In this document: positions 31,394 through 41,092 of the stretch, in pieces
How positions within the stretch are numbered: position 1 is the stretch's first letter
Layout of the letters: every line of letters begins with the position of its first letter
NCBI RefSeq assembly: GCF_000730645.1
Contig: NZ_BBIU01000013.1
Coordinates: 124,001-188,000 of the forward strand
Reading direction: 5' to 3'
Length of the DNA: 64,000 nucleotides
Origin: Pseudomonas parafulva NBRC 16636 = DSM 17004
Lineage (GTDB): Bacteria; Pseudomonadota; Gammaproteobacteria; Pseudomonadales; Pseudomonadaceae
Position numbers and translations under genes: made by a program
The notes under the pieces: model-generated
The model's database searches: none
Seen by the model: only the letters and a program-made list of their open reading frames with translations
Told to the model about the DNA's origin: nothing

Positions 31394-32110
31394 ATGCACA
31401 TTCAACGTCGCGGCGCCGCCCTTCTGCTGTCCTGTGGTCTGCTCGCCAGCCTGCCGGCCCTGGCCGCCGATGAGCCGCGCTTCAACCAGGTCTCGCTGCG
31501 CGCCGAAGTCAGCAAGGAAGTGGCGCGCGACCTGATGGTCGTGACCCTGTACAGCGAAGCGCAGAACACCGACCCAGGCAAGCTTGCCAAGCAGATCACC
31601 GAAACCATGAACAAGGCCGTGCAGCAGTCGCGCCAGGTCAAGGACGTCAAGATCAGCCAGGGCAGCCGTAACAGCTACCCCGTTTACGACACCAAGGGCC
31701 AGAAGATCACCGGCTGGCGCGAGCGCGCCGAACTGCGCCTGGAAAGCGCCGACTTCCCTGCCCTGTCTCAATTGACCGCCGACCTGCTGCAGGACCTGAA
31801 AATGGGCGGCATGGACTTCTCCATCGCCCCGGCTACCCGCAAAGCCAGCGAGGACGCGTTGCTCAAGGATGCAGTGGACGCCTTCAAGGCCCGTGCGCAG
31901 CTGGCCACCGAAGCCCTGGGCGGTACCGGTTACAAAGTGGTCAACCTGAACCTCAACAGCAGCGGCTACCCACGCCCGTACCTGCGCAGCGCACCGATGG
32001 CGATGAAAGCCATGGCGGCTGACGAAGCGGCACCCGCGCCGGACATCGAGGCCGGTACCAGCGAAGTCAGCATGAACGCCGATGGCCTGATCGAGGTGCA
32101 AATGCCCTGA
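31394..32110 (+). CDS. SIMPL-domain (DUF541) periplasmic protein
   Basis: 238 residues. Sec signal peptide ending ASLPALA-ADEP, then a SIMPL/BP26-type domain (VSLRAEVSKEVARDLMVVTL, LTADLLQDLKMGGMDFS, VVNLNLNSSGYPRPYLRS). Members are secreted or envelope proteins of unclear function, some forming channels or oligomers and linked to stress resistance. ATG 31394 follows AAGGAG. Divergent from roxS across about 200 bp. A terminator lies just downstream. Confidence 0.88.
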   Translation: MHIQRRGAALLLSCGLLASLPALAADEPRFNQVSLRAEVSKEVARDLMVVTLYSEAQNTDPGKLAKQITETMNKAVQQSRQVKDVKISQGSRNSYPVYDTKGQKITGWRERAELRLESADFPALSQLTADLLQDLKMGGMDFSIAPATRKASEDALLKDAVDAFKARAQLATEALGGTGYKVVNLNLNSSGYPRPYLRSAPMAMKAMAADEAAPAPDIEAGTSEVSMNADGLIEVQMP

Positions 32111-32130
32111 CGGCAACGCGCTGTACACAG

Positions 32131-32159
32131 GGCCCGGTCGTGAATGCGATCGGGCCTTT
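32131..32159 (+). terminator. Intrinsic terminator after the SIMPL gene
   Basis: GGCCCGGTCG (32131-32140), loop TGAATG, CGATCGGGCC (32147-32156), then TTT. Ten base pairs with one G-U pair. Confidence 0.75.
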
Positions 32160-32439
32160 GCGTGTTTGGGCATACATATCAGCCCCGTCTTACACATCTT
32201 TGAGATGTGTCCTACATCATTCCCTAAGCAGAAATAATCCGAAAAACGCCATCATTTTGCCCACGCAAACGTTTAACCTCGCCTAAAGTTACATGAATGC
32301 GACATCCATGTACGACCGTACTACCTTTCCGGTGCCATCTATCCTTGTGCCTGTTGCATTGGCAATCAGCCGTGCATTAGTATCCGCAGGTCGGCTCACG
32401 AGGCCACCTCATCCGAACAATGACAACAATGAGGCCATC
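32160..32439 (+). other. Non-coding leader before the dpp locus
   Basis: 280 bp without a supported gene. AT-richer than its surroundings (for example around 32220-32300), as expected for a promoter region of the dipeptide locus. I see no consensus promoter strong enough to name and no known riboswitch. Confidence 0.5.
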
Positions 32440-34066
32440 ATGCTCAAACATGCAGTCATTCCGTTCCTGCTAGGCGCAGGCATGCTCACCGGCGCACCGT
32501 CAGCACTGGCCGCGTCCAACCTGGTGTTCTGTTCGGAGGGCAGCCCGGCCGGGTTCGACCCGGGGCAATACACCACCGGGACCGACTTCGACGCGTCGGC
32601 CGAGACCATGTTCAACCGCCTCACCCAGTTCGAACGCGGTGGCACTGCAGTGGTGCCGGGCCTTGCTACCCGCTGGGAGGTGTCCGACGACGGCAAGGCC
32701 TACACCTTCCATTCTGCGCGAAGGCGTGAAGTTCCACACTACCGACTACTTCAAGCCCAGCCGGCCCTTCAACGCCGACGACGTGCTGTTCACGTTCAAC
32801 CGCATGCTCGACAAGGACCAGCCCTTCCGCAAGGCGTACCCCACCGAGTTCCCTTATTTCACCGACATGGGCATGGACAAGAACATCGCCAAGGTGGAGA
32901 AACTGGACGAACACACGGTCAAGTTCACCCTCAACGACGTCGACGCCGCGTTCATCCAGAACCTGGCCATGAGCTTTGCTTCCATTCAGTCAGCCGAGTA
33001 CGCCGACCAGTTGCTCAAGCAGGGCAAGCCGGCCGACATCAACCAGAAGCCCATCGGCACCGGCCCGTTCGTGTTCAGCAAGTACCAGAAGGACGCGCAG
33101 ATCCGCTTCAAGGGCAACAAGGACTATTGGCAACCTGATGACGTGAAGATCGACAACCTGATCTTCGCCATCACCACTGACGCTTCGGTGCGCATGCAGA
33201 AGCTGAAGAAGAATGAATGCCAGGTCACCCTGTTCCCCCGCCCCGCCGACATCGAGCCGCTGAAGGCCGACAAGAACCTGCAGATGCCCCACCAGGCCGG
33301 TTTCAACCTCGGCTACATCGCCTACAACGTGATGGACAAGGTGAAGGGCAGCAACGAGCCCAACCCGCTGGCCCAACTGAAGGTGCGTCAGGCGCTGGAC
33401 ATGGCTGTGGACAAGCAGAAAATCATCGAGTCGGTGTACCAGGGCGCCGGCCAGCTGGCGGTCAACGCCATGCCGCCAACCCAGTGGTCGTATGACTCCA
33501 CTATCAAGGACGCCCCCTTCGACCCGGAAAAAGCCAAGCAACTGCTGAAAGAGGCAGGCATCAAGGACGGGACCGAAATCACCCTGTGGGCCATGCCCGT
33601 GCAGCGCCCCTACAACCCCAACGCCAAGCTGATGGCCGAGATGCTCCAGTCAGACTGGGCCAAGATCGGCATCAAGGCCAAGATCGTCAGCTACGAGTGG
33701 GGCGAATACATCAAGCGCTCCAAAGGCGGCGAACAGGGCGCCATGCTGATTGGCTGGAGCGGCGACAACGGCGACCCGGACAACTGGCTGGGCACCCTGT
33801 ACGGCTGCGATGCGGTCGACGGCAACAACTTCTCGAAATGGTGCTACAAGCCTTACGACGACCTGATCAAACAGGCCAAGGCCACCCCCGACCAGGCCAA
33901 ACGTACCGAGTTGTACAAACAGGCCCAGCACATCCTCAAGGAGCAGGTGCCGATCACCCCGATCGCCCACTCCACCGTCTACCAACCCATGAGCGCCAAG
34001 GTGAAGGGCTTCAAGATCAGCCCCTTCTCGCTGAACGCGTTCTACGGCGTCAGCGTGGACCAATAG
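32440..34066 (+). pseudogene. Dipeptide-binding protein DppA1, frameshifted
   Basis: Periplasmic binding protein for dipeptides (SBP family 5), about 541 residues if intact. It opens with a signal peptide ending PSALA-ASNLVFCSEGSPAGFD. The frame is correct to TYTF, then an extra T in CATTCTG (32712/32713; expected CATCTG for His-Leu) shifts it +1, and the rest continues in the next frame from LREGVKFHTTDYF to the stop at 34066. As given, it encodes only a truncated product of about 90 correct residues. It could be a true null allele or a sequencing/assembly error. dppA2 next door is intact and very similar. Confidence 0.85.
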
Positions 34067-34071
34067 CCTGA

Positions 34072-34105
34072 CCGGGCACCCGCCAGCATCGGGTGCCCGG
34101 GTTTT
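34072..34105 (+). terminator. Intrinsic terminator after dppA1
   Basis: CCGGGCACCC (34072-34081) pairs perfectly with GGGTGCCCGG (34091-34100), followed by GTTTT. It separates dppA1 from dppA2 and suggests that each binding protein has its own transcript level. Confidence 0.8.
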
Positions 34106-34210
34106 CCGCTAGTCAACGTGTTGCCCGGCCGCCTCTGGCTGCGGGGTCGACGAACTGTTGCCGCCATTCCTGCCACACGGCGGTGCAACCCTGACGCACA
34201 AGGATTTGCC

Positions 34211-35803
34211 ATGCGTAACGCTACCTGCTTCACCACCCTGCTCGCCCTGGGCGTGCTAGGCCTTTCCCCTGCGCTGCAGGCCCGCAACCTGGTGTTCTGC
34301 TCCGAGGGCAGCCCTGCCGGTTTCGACACCGCCCAATACACCACGGCCACCGACAACGATGCCGCCGAGCCCCTCTACAACCGCCTGGTGGAGTTCGAAC
34401 GCGGCGCCACCGCAGTGCAGCCGGCGCTGGCCACCCGCTGGGAGGTTTCCGATGATGGCCTGCGCTACACCTTCCACCTGCGCGAAGGGGTGAAGTTTCA
34501 CAGCAACAAGGGGTTCACCCCCAGCCGCGACTTCAACGCCGACGACGTGTTGTTCACCTTCAACCGCATGCACGACAAGGCTCACCCGTTCCGCAAGGCC
34601 TACCCCACCGAGTTCCCTTACTTCGTCAGCATGGGCCTGGACAAGACCATCGCCCGCGTCGAAAAGACCGACCCGATGACCGTGGTGTTCACCTTGAACA
34701 CGGTCGATGCGGCGTTCATCCAGAACCTCGCCATGAGTTTTGCCTCCATTCTGTCTGCCGAGTACGCCGAGCAATTGCTGGCAAGCGGCCGCCCCAGCGA
34801 CATCAACCAGCACCCTATCGGTACCGGCCCGTTCGTGTTCCAGCGTTACCAGAAGGACTCGCAGATTCGCTACAAGGGCAACCAGAACTACTGGGCGCCG
34901 GAAAACGTGAAGCTCGACAACCTGGTGTTCTCGATCAACGTCGACCCGTCGGTGCGGATCCAGAAGCTGCGCCGCAACGAATGCCAGGTGACCCTGCACC
35001 CACGCCCGGCCGACCTGCCAGCGCTGCGCCAGGACAGCAAGCTGCAGGTCATGCAGCAGGCAGGCTTCAACCTGGGCTACATCGCCTACAACACCCAGCA
35101 TCCACCCTTTGACCGCCTGGAGGTACGCCAGGCCATGGACATGGCGGTGAACAAGCAGGCCATCCTCCAGGCGGTGTACCAGGAGGCCGGGCAGCGGGCG
35201 GTCAATGCCATGCCGCCTACCCAGTGGTCCTATGATGAAAGCATCAAGGACGCCCCCTACGACCCGGAAAAAGCCCGGCAACTGCTGGAGCAGGCCAAGG
35301 TGGCACCCGGTACCGAAATCACCCTGTGGGCCATGCCCGTGCAGCGCCCCTACAACCCCAACGCCAAGTTGATGGCCGAGATGCTGCAGGCGGACTGGAG
35401 CAAGCTGGGTTTCAAGGTGCGCATCGTCAGTTACGAGTGGGGCGAGTACGTCAAACGCCTCAAGAGTGGTGAGCACGACGTGGCCCTGATCGGCTGGACC
35501 GGCGACAACGGCGACCCTGACAACTGGCTGGGCACGCTCTACAGCTGCGATGCCATTGGCAGCAACAACTACTCGCTGTGGTGCGACCCGCAGTACGACA
35601 GCCTGGTCAAGCGTGCCAAGCAGGTTACCGACCCGGCCCAGCGCACCACGCTGTACCAGCAGGCCCAACAGCGGCTCAAGCAACAAGTGCCCATCACCCC
35701 AGTCGCTCATTCAACCGTCAACCAGCCCCTGAGCACACAGGTGAGCGGGTTCAAGGTGAGCCCATTCGGCCGCAACAACTTTTCTGGCGTGAGCGTCGAC
35801 TGA
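34211..35803 (+). CDS. dppA: Dipeptide-binding protein DppA2
   Basis: 530 residues. Signal peptide ending SPALQA-RNL, then the mature protein with RNLVFCSEGSPAGFD, LREGVKFHSNKGF, PIGTGPFVFQRYQKD and GDNGDPDNWLGTLYSCDA, all typical of DppA-type binding proteins with acidic and aromatic contacts for the peptide backbone. ATG 34211 has AAGGAT upstream. Contains a 57-bp stretch identical to dppA1 (35312-35368). Feeds the dppBCDF permease encoded downstream. Confidence 0.94.
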   Translation: MRNATCFTTLLALGVLGLSPALQARNLVFCSEGSPAGFDTAQYTTATDNDAAEPLYNRLVEFERGATAVQPALATRWEVSDDGLRYTFHLREGVKFHSNKGFTPSRDFNADDVLFTFNRMHDKAHPFRKAYPTEFPYFVSMGLDKTIARVEKTDPMTVVFTLNTVDAAFIQNLAMSFASILSAEYAEQLLASGRPSDINQHPIGTGPFVFQRYQKDSQIRYKGNQNYWAPENVKLDNLVFSINVDPSVRIQKLRRNECQVTLHPRPADLPALRQDSKLQVMQQAGFNLGYIAYNTQHPPFDRLEVRQAMDMAVNKQAILQAVYQEAGQRAVNAMPPTQWSYDESIKDAPYDPEKARQLLEQAKVAPGTEITLWAMPVQRPYNPNAKLMAEMLQADWSKLGFKVRIVSYEWGEYVKRLKSGEHDVALIGWTGDNGDPDNWLGTLYSCDAIGSNNYSLWCDPQYDSLVKRAKQVTDPAQRTTLYQQAQQRLKQQVPITPVAHSTVNQPLSTQVSGFKVSPFGRNNFSGVSVD

Positions 35804-35976
35804 CGCGCCGTCGGCCGCGCCGCCCTGCAGGGGGGAGGGACCTGCAAGGCGGGCCTGCGCAGCAGGCGTAAAACGCTGTTTCAGCCATGGCGATCCCATG
35901 GCGCCCCAGGCAACACCGCAGCAACCACCCGGCCCACGAGGCCGGCAATAACTAGAAATGAAAAGGAGCTTCCAAC

Positions 35977-37356
35977 GTGAGACTGTTCACTTCAAGCGCA
36001 CTCGCTCTAGCGATTGGTGCCGCAACCACCGTGGCCCAGGCCGAGCCGCAAAGCCAGGCCTACCAACCGCTCACACTTGCCTCAGGCAACGCGCAGAGCC
36101 AGGCCAGCGGCTTTCTGGAAGGCCAGAGCCTGTCCGGCAGCACGCGCAACTGGTACGCCCGTGAGCGTGCCGCCCGCGCGCCGCTGTGGAAGTACTACAA
36201 AGGCGACGGCACCCGCCACCCGACACACAGCCGCGAGAACTGGGTGCAGGGCAGCATCCTCAATTACAGCTCCGGGTTTACCCAGGGCACCGTGGGCTTC
36301 GCCGTGGAAGCCGCTGGCTACAATGCCATCGCCCTGCAGCAAAGCCGCCAGGCCATCGCCGGGCCCAACAACCGTACCCTCACCCACAGCGATGGCGACC
36401 CGTTGGGGCAGTGGAGCAAGCTCGGCCTGGGCAACGTCAAGGCGCGGGTGTCCAACACCACCCTTACCCTGGGCCGCCAGTCCGTAGACACCCCGATGAT
36501 CGCCTTCATCGGCAACCGGGCCCTGCCGTCGAGCTTTCAGGGTGCCTTTCTGCACAGCGCCGAGTTCGAGAACCTGACGTTCGACGTGGGCACCTTCGAC
36601 CGGGTATCGCCGCGCACCGAGCAGAGCCTGAGCAAGTTTCGCAGCGAGTACGGCGCCCTGGGCGTGGAAACCGACCGCGCCAGTACCGCCGGCATCAACT
36701 ACCAGCCCTTCAAGAGCCTGACCACCAGCCTATACGCCACCAAGGTGGACGACTTCTGGAACCAGTACTACTTCGGCGCCAGCCACGTGCTCGGCGACAG
36801 CGGGGTGCTAAGCCTGACCACCGGTTTGAACTACTACAAGACCAAGGACGCCGGCAGCCGCAAGATGGGGCAGATCGACAACGATACCTACAGCCTGTCG
36901 CTGGGCCTGACCCACCAGGCGCACACCCTGACGGCTTCCTGGCAGCAGGTCAACGGCAACGAGTACTTCGACTACCTGCACGAAACCAACGGCATCTACC
37001 TGGCCAACTCGCTGCTGTCGGACTTCAACGGCCCCAACGAGAAGTCGCTGCAGCTGTCCTATGTGCTGAACATGGCGCCCTACGGCGTGCCAGGCCTCAA
37101 GTTCAACCTGTACAACGCGCGCGGCTGGGGCATTGACGGCACCCACTACCGAGGCACCGCCTACGACGTGAGGGGCCTGGATGGCGAAACCCATTACGAG
37201 TGGGGTATCGGCACCAGCTATGCAGTGCAGAGCGGGCCGTTGAAAGACACCAGTATCCGCGCCACCTACACCACGCACAGGGCCAGCAAGGCCCAGGGCG
37301 ACGGCAGCCTGGACGAGTTCCGGGTGGTCACCACCATTCCGTTCAACATCCTCTGA
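35977..37356 (+). CDS. opdP: OprD-family porin (OpdP-like, peptide/amino acid channel)
   Basis: 459 residues from GTG 35977 with AAGGAG (35962-35967) at good spacing. Signal peptide TSSALALAIGAATTVAQA, then an 18-strand OprD barrel (GFLEGQSLSGSTRNWYARE, ending FRVVTTIPFNIL with the terminal aromatic/hydrophobic strand). In P. aeruginosa OpdP, a glycine-glutamate/dipeptide porin, is encoded within the dpp locus. Position between dppA2 and dppA3 supports the same role: outer-membrane entry for peptides captured by DppA. Confidence 0.88.
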   Translation: MRLFTSSALALAIGAATTVAQAEPQSQAYQPLTLASGNAQSQASGFLEGQSLSGSTRNWYARERAARAPLWKYYKGDGTRHPTHSRENWVQGSILNYSSGFTQGTVGFAVEAAGYNAIALQQSRQAIAGPNNRTLTHSDGDPLGQWSKLGLGNVKARVSNTTLTLGRQSVDTPMIAFIGNRALPSSFQGAFLHSAEFENLTFDVGTFDRVSPRTEQSLSKFRSEYGALGVETDRASTAGINYQPFKSLTTSLYATKVDDFWNQYYFGASHVLGDSGVLSLTTGLNYYKTKDAGSRKMGQIDNDTYSLSLGLTHQAHTLTASWQQVNGNEYFDYLHETNGIYLANSLLSDFNGPNEKSLQLSYVLNMAPYGVPGLKFNLYNARGWGIDGTHYRGTAYDVRGLDGETHYEWGIGTSYAVQSGPLKDTSIRATYTTHRASKAQGDGSLDEFRVVTTIPFNIL

Positions 37357-37364
37357 CCGCAGCC

Positions 37365-37394
37365 GCCCCGGCCGGCTTCCTGGCGGGCCGGGGC
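37365..37394 (+). repeat. Hairpin between opdP and dppA3
   Basis: GCCCCGGCC (37365-37373) pairs with GGCCGGGGC (37386-37394). No T-run follows, so mRNA stabilisation or partial termination is more likely than full termination. Confidence 0.45.
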
Positions 37395-37433
37395 AGCTAC
37401 GCTGGAATCAGTCACGCAGGGAGACATCAACCC

Positions 37434-39044
37434 ATGCACAAGGTAGTCAACAGATCACTGGCACTGCGCCTGGCGGTGGCCGCAATGATGATGGGCGCCG
37501 CCGCGCAGCTGGCGGCCAAACCACTGGTGGTATGCTCCGAAGCCAGCCCGGAAGGCTTCGACGTGGTGCAGTACACCACCGCCGTCACCTTCGATGCAGC
37601 CTCCGAAACACTGTTCAACCGCCTGGTCGAGTTCAAGCCTGGCACCACCGACATCCAGCCGTCCCTGGCCGAGCGCTGGGAGGTGTCTGCCGACGGCCTG
37701 ACCTACACCTTCCACCTGCGCCAGGGGGTGAAATTCCACACCACCGGCTACTTCACCCCCACCCGCGACTTCAATGCCGATGACGTGCTGTGGAGCCTGC
37801 GTCGCCAGCTCGACCCGGCCCATCCGTGGCACGACAAGACCAGCATCGGCTTCCCGTACTTCGAAAGCATGGCCTTCAAGCAGTTGCTCAAATCGGTGGA
37901 CAAGACCGACGACCATACCGTAGTCATCACCCTCACCCGCCCGGAAGCGCCCTTCTTGCGGGACATGGCCATGGCCTTCACCTCCATCTATTCCGCCGAG
38001 TACGGCGACCAGCTGCTCAAGGCCGGCAAAACCGCCGAGCTCAACAGCAAGCCCATCGGTACCGGCCCGTTCATCTTCCAGCGCTACAACAAGGACGCCC
38101 AGGTACGCTTCAAGCCCAACCCTGACTACTTCCGCGGCAAGCCGCCTGCCGACGCGCTGATCTTCGCCATTGCCACCGACAGCAACGTGCGCCTGCAAAA
38201 ACTGCGTGCCAACGAATGCCAAGTGGCGCTCTACCCCAAACCGGATGACGTGCCGTCAATCATCAAGGACCCCAACCTGAAGGTGGCGCAGACCGAAGCG
38301 CTGGTCACCGGCTACATCGCCATGAACACCCAGCACCCGTACCTGAGCGACGTGCGCGTGCGCAAGGCCATCAACATGGCCTTCGACCGCCAGACCCACG
38401 TGGACCAGCTGTTCGGCAAGGGCAATGCGCTGGTGGCGGTGAACCCCTACCCGCCGACCATGATGGGCTACAACACCACCAACCGTAACCTGCCCCGCGA
38501 CCTCGACCAGGCACGTGCCCTGCTGCGCCAGGCCGGCGTGCCGGAGGGCACCGTGATCACGCTGTTCACCCGCAACGGAGGCGGCCCCACCAACCCCAAC
38601 CCGCGCTTGTCTGCGGAAATGCTGCAGGCTGACCTGGCGCAGATCGGCCTGAAGCTGGACATCCGCGTCATGGAATGGGCCGAGATGCTGCGCAGGGCCA
38701 AAAAAGGCGAGGCAGACCTGGTGTCCAGCGGCTGGGCCGGCGACAACGGCGACCCGGACAACTTCCTTACCCCGTTGCTCAGTTGCGAGGCTGCCAAGAA
38801 CGGCGAGAACTATGCCCGCTGGTGCAACTCGAAATTCCAGCAACTGATTACCCGCGCCCGCGAGGTGATCGACAACGACGAGCGTGCAGCGCTCTATAGC
38901 GAGGCATTGAAGGTGTACGATGACGACCAACCCTGGATCAGCATGGCCCACCCCAAGGTGTTCACCGCCATGCGTGACAACGTGGAGGGCTATGTGATCA
39001 GCCCCCTGACCACCAACAACTTCGCTACCACCAAGGTGAAGTAG
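37434..39044 (+). CDS. dppA: Dipeptide-binding protein DppA3
   Basis: 536 residues. Signal peptide ending AAAQLAA-KPLVVC, then KPLVVCSEASPEGFD, LRQGVKFHTTGYF, PIGTGPFIFQRYNKD and GDNGDPDNFLTPLLSCEA. More divergent from dppA1/dppA2 than those are from each other, suggesting a different peptide preference. Located nearest the permease genes. The ATG at 37434 is followed by a normal signal peptide. Confidence 0.93.
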   Translation: MHKVVNRSLALRLAVAAMMMGAAAQLAAKPLVVCSEASPEGFDVVQYTTAVTFDAASETLFNRLVEFKPGTTDIQPSLAERWEVSADGLTYTFHLRQGVKFHTTGYFTPTRDFNADDVLWSLRRQLDPAHPWHDKTSIGFPYFESMAFKQLLKSVDKTDDHTVVITLTRPEAPFLRDMAMAFTSIYSAEYGDQLLKAGKTAELNSKPIGTGPFIFQRYNKDAQVRFKPNPDYFRGKPPADALIFAIATDSNVRLQKLRANECQVALYPKPDDVPSIIKDPNLKVAQTEALVTGYIAMNTQHPYLSDVRVRKAINMAFDRQTHVDQLFGKGNALVAVNPYPPTMMGYNTTNRNLPRDLDQARALLRQAGVPEGTVITLFTRNGGGPTNPNPRLSAEMLQADLAQIGLKLDIRVMEWAEMLRRAKKGEADLVSSGWAGDNGDPDNFLTPLLSCEAAKNGENYARWCNSKFQQLITRAREVIDNDERAALYSEALKVYDDDQPWISMAHPKVFTAMRDNVEGYVISPLTTNNFATTKVK

Positions 39045-39055
39045 AACAACAACGA

Positions 39056-39084
39056 CCGCCGGCAACCCAGACGGGGACCGGCGG
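39056..39084 (+). repeat. Hairpin between dppA3 and dppB
   Basis: CCGCCGG (39056-39062) pairs with CCGGCGG (39078-39084). Placed directly after the binding-protein gene, where stem-loops often protect the abundant SBP message from decay. Confidence 0.45.
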
Positions 39085-39133
39085 CATTGCCAAGAGGGCG
39101 GCCAGCCCCGCGGCCTGATGAGGTACCCCGACG

Positions 39134-40144
39134 ATGTTGAGTTTTATTGCCCGGCGCCTTGGCCTGCTGATACCGACGTTCTTTGGTATCACGCTGCTGA
39201 CCTTCGCGCTGATACGCCTGATCCCCGGCGACCCGGTGGAAGTGATGATGGGCGAGCGCAGGGTCGACCCGGAAATGCACGCCCAGGCCATGGAGCGCCT
39301 GGGCCTGAACAAGCCGCTGCCGGCCCAGTACCTGGACTACGTGGGCAAGCTGGCCCAGGGCGACCTGGGTGAATCGCTGCGTACCCGCGAGAGCGTGTGG
39401 CGCGAGTTCATGACCCTGTTCCCGGCCACCCTGGAACTGGCCATGGCCGCCCTGCTGTTCGCCGGCATCGTCGGCCTGCTGGCAGGCGTGATCGCCGCAC
39501 TCAAGCGCGGCTCGCTGTTCGACCACGGGGTGATGGGCCTGTCCCTGGCGGGGTACTCCATGCCGATCTTCTGGTGGGGCCTGATCCTGATCATGTTCTT
39601 CTCGGTGAGCCTGGGCTGGACGCCGGTTTCCGGGCGTATCGACCTGCTGTACGACATCGAGCCCAAAACCGGCTTCATGCTCATCGACACCTTGCTCAGC
39701 GACGAGGAAGGCTCGTTCAAGGATGCCGTGATGCACCTGATTCTGCCGGCCATCGTGCTGGGCACCATCCCCTTGGCGGTAATCGCGCGCATGACCCGCT
39801 CCTCGATGCTGGAAGTGCTGCGCGAAGACTACGTGCGCACCGCCCGCGCCAAAGGCCTGTCACCGGCCCGCGTGGTGTTCGTGCACGGTTTGCGCAACGC
39901 GCTGATCCCGGTACTCACGGTGTTCGGCCTGCAGGTGGGCACCTTGCTGGCCGGTGCGGTACTGACCGAAACCATCTTCTCCTGGCCGGGCATCGGCAAA
40001 TGGCTGATCGAAGCCATCGGTGCACGTGACTACCCCGTGGTCCAGAACGGCATCCTGTTGATCGCCTGCCTGGTGATTCTGGTCAACTTCGTGGTGGATA
40101 TCCTCTACGGCCTGGCCAACCCACGTATCCGTCATCAGCGCTGA
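39134..40144 (+). CDS. dppB: DppB, dipeptide ABC transporter permease
   Basis: 336 residues, six membrane helices. Begins MLSFIARRLGLLIPTFFGITL. The EAA loop that contacts the ATPase is visible in EDYVRTARAKGLSPARVVFVHG. Inner-membrane half-channel with DppC. 11 bp before dppC. Confidence 0.96.
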   Translation: MLSFIARRLGLLIPTFFGITLLTFALIRLIPGDPVEVMMGERRVDPEMHAQAMERLGLNKPLPAQYLDYVGKLAQGDLGESLRTRESVWREFMTLFPATLELAMAALLFAGIVGLLAGVIAALKRGSLFDHGVMGLSLAGYSMPIFWWGLILIMFFSVSLGWTPVSGRIDLLYDIEPKTGFMLIDTLLSDEEGSFKDAVMHLILPAIVLGTIPLAVIARMTRSSMLEVLREDYVRTARAKGLSPARVVFVHGLRNALIPVLTVFGLQVGTLLAGAVLTETIFSWPGIGKWLIEAIGARDYPVVQNGILLIACLVILVNFVVDILYGLANPRIRHQR

Positions 40145-40154
40145 GGGCCACGCC

Positions 40155-40923
40155 ATGAACAACCCGATTGCAAAACCCGTGTCGCCGGCAAGCCCGGTAG
40201 ACCACAGCCTGCTCTACCCCTCGCCCTACAAGGAATTCTGGCAGGCCTTCGCCCGTAACAAAGGCGCAGTGATGGGCCTGGCATTCATGTGCGTGGTGGT
40301 GTTCTGCGCACTGTTCGCACCCTGGGTCGCCCCCCATGACCCCAGCGAACAGTACCGCGACTTTCTGCTGACGCCGCCGGTATGGCTTGAAGGCGGCACC
40401 TGGCAGTTCATCCTGGGCACCGACGAACTGGGCCGCGACCTGCTTTCGCGGCTGATCCAGGGTGCGCGGCTGTCGCTGCTGATCGGCCTGTCGTCGGTGG
40501 TGATGTCGCTGATCCCGGGCATCCTGCTGGGCCTGCTGGCCGGGTTCTTCCCGCAGCTGCTCGGCCCGTCGATCATGCGCCTGATGGACGTGATGCTGGC
40601 CTTGCCCTCGCTGCTGCTGGCGGTGGCCATCGTCGCCATCCTCGGCCCTGGGCTGATCAACACCGTGATTGCCATCGCCATCGTGTCGCTGCCTTCGTAC
40701 GTACGCCTGACCCGCGCCGCCGTCATGGGCGAACTGAACCGGGACTACGTCACCGCTGCCCGCCTGGCCGGTGCCGGGCTGGGGCGGCTGATGTTCGTCA
40801 CCGTACTGCCCAACTGCATGGCCCCGCTGATCGTGCAGGCCACGCTGAGTTTTTCTTCAGCCATTCTCGACGCGGCAGCCCTTGGCTTCCTTGGCCTGGG
40901 TGTCCAGCCACCCACGCCTGAGT
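40155..40923 (+). other. DppC N-terminal and core region marker (see dppC entry)
   Basis: This stretch holds the N-terminal hydrophilic tail, the first long helix ([21 protein letters not shown]) split by motif, and the EAA region ([19 protein letters not shown]) of the dppC product described in the next entry. It is not a separate gene. Confidence 0.3.
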
Positions 40924-41081
40924 GGGGCACCATGCTCGCTTCTGCCCGCGACTACATCGAGCGCGCCTGGTGGGTGGTAAGCCTGCCCGGCCTGACCATT
41001 CTGCTCAGCGTGCTGGCAATCAACCTGATGGGCGACGGCCTGCGCGATGCGCTGGACCCGAAACTCAAGAACGCCGCCTGA
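40155..41081 (+). CDS. dppC: DppC, dipeptide ABC transporter permease
   Basis: 308 residues. OppC-type N-terminal tail, six helices, and the EAA loop [20 protein letters not shown]-terminal [16 protein letters not shown] is typical of DppC. Partner of DppB. Followed after 11 bp by dppD. Confidence 0.96.
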   Translation: MNNPIAKPVSPASPVDHSLLYPSPYKEFWQAFARNKGAVMGLAFMCVVVFCALFAPWVAPHDPSEQYRDFLLTPPVWLEGGTWQFILGTDELGRDLLSRLIQGARLSLLIGLSSVVMSLIPGILLGLLAGFFPQLLGPSIMRLMDVMLALPSLLLAVAIVAILGPGLINTVIAIAIVSLPSYVRLTRAAVMGELNRDYVTAARLAGAGLGRLMFVTVLPNCMAPLIVQATLSFSSAILDAAALGFLGLGVQPPTPEWGTMLASARDYIERAWWVVSLPGLTILLSVLAINLMGDGLRDALDPKLKNAA

Positions 41082-41092
41082 GGAGCACGCCC

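Noticed and set aside
32358..32378. Possible sigma-54 promoter (TGGCA...TGCAT) upstream of dppA1
   Set aside because: The GG and GC elements are 11 bp apart instead of the required 10, and other consensus bases are missing.
35958..36164. Short frame starting ATG 35958 before the porin
   Set aside because: It runs out of frame with the porin and has no conserved features. GTG 35977 gives a proper signal peptide and ribosome site.
40155..40923. Separate element within dppC
   Set aside because: It is only the first part of the dppC coding sequence. The low-confidence marker entry in the feature list adds no independent gene and should be ignored in counts.
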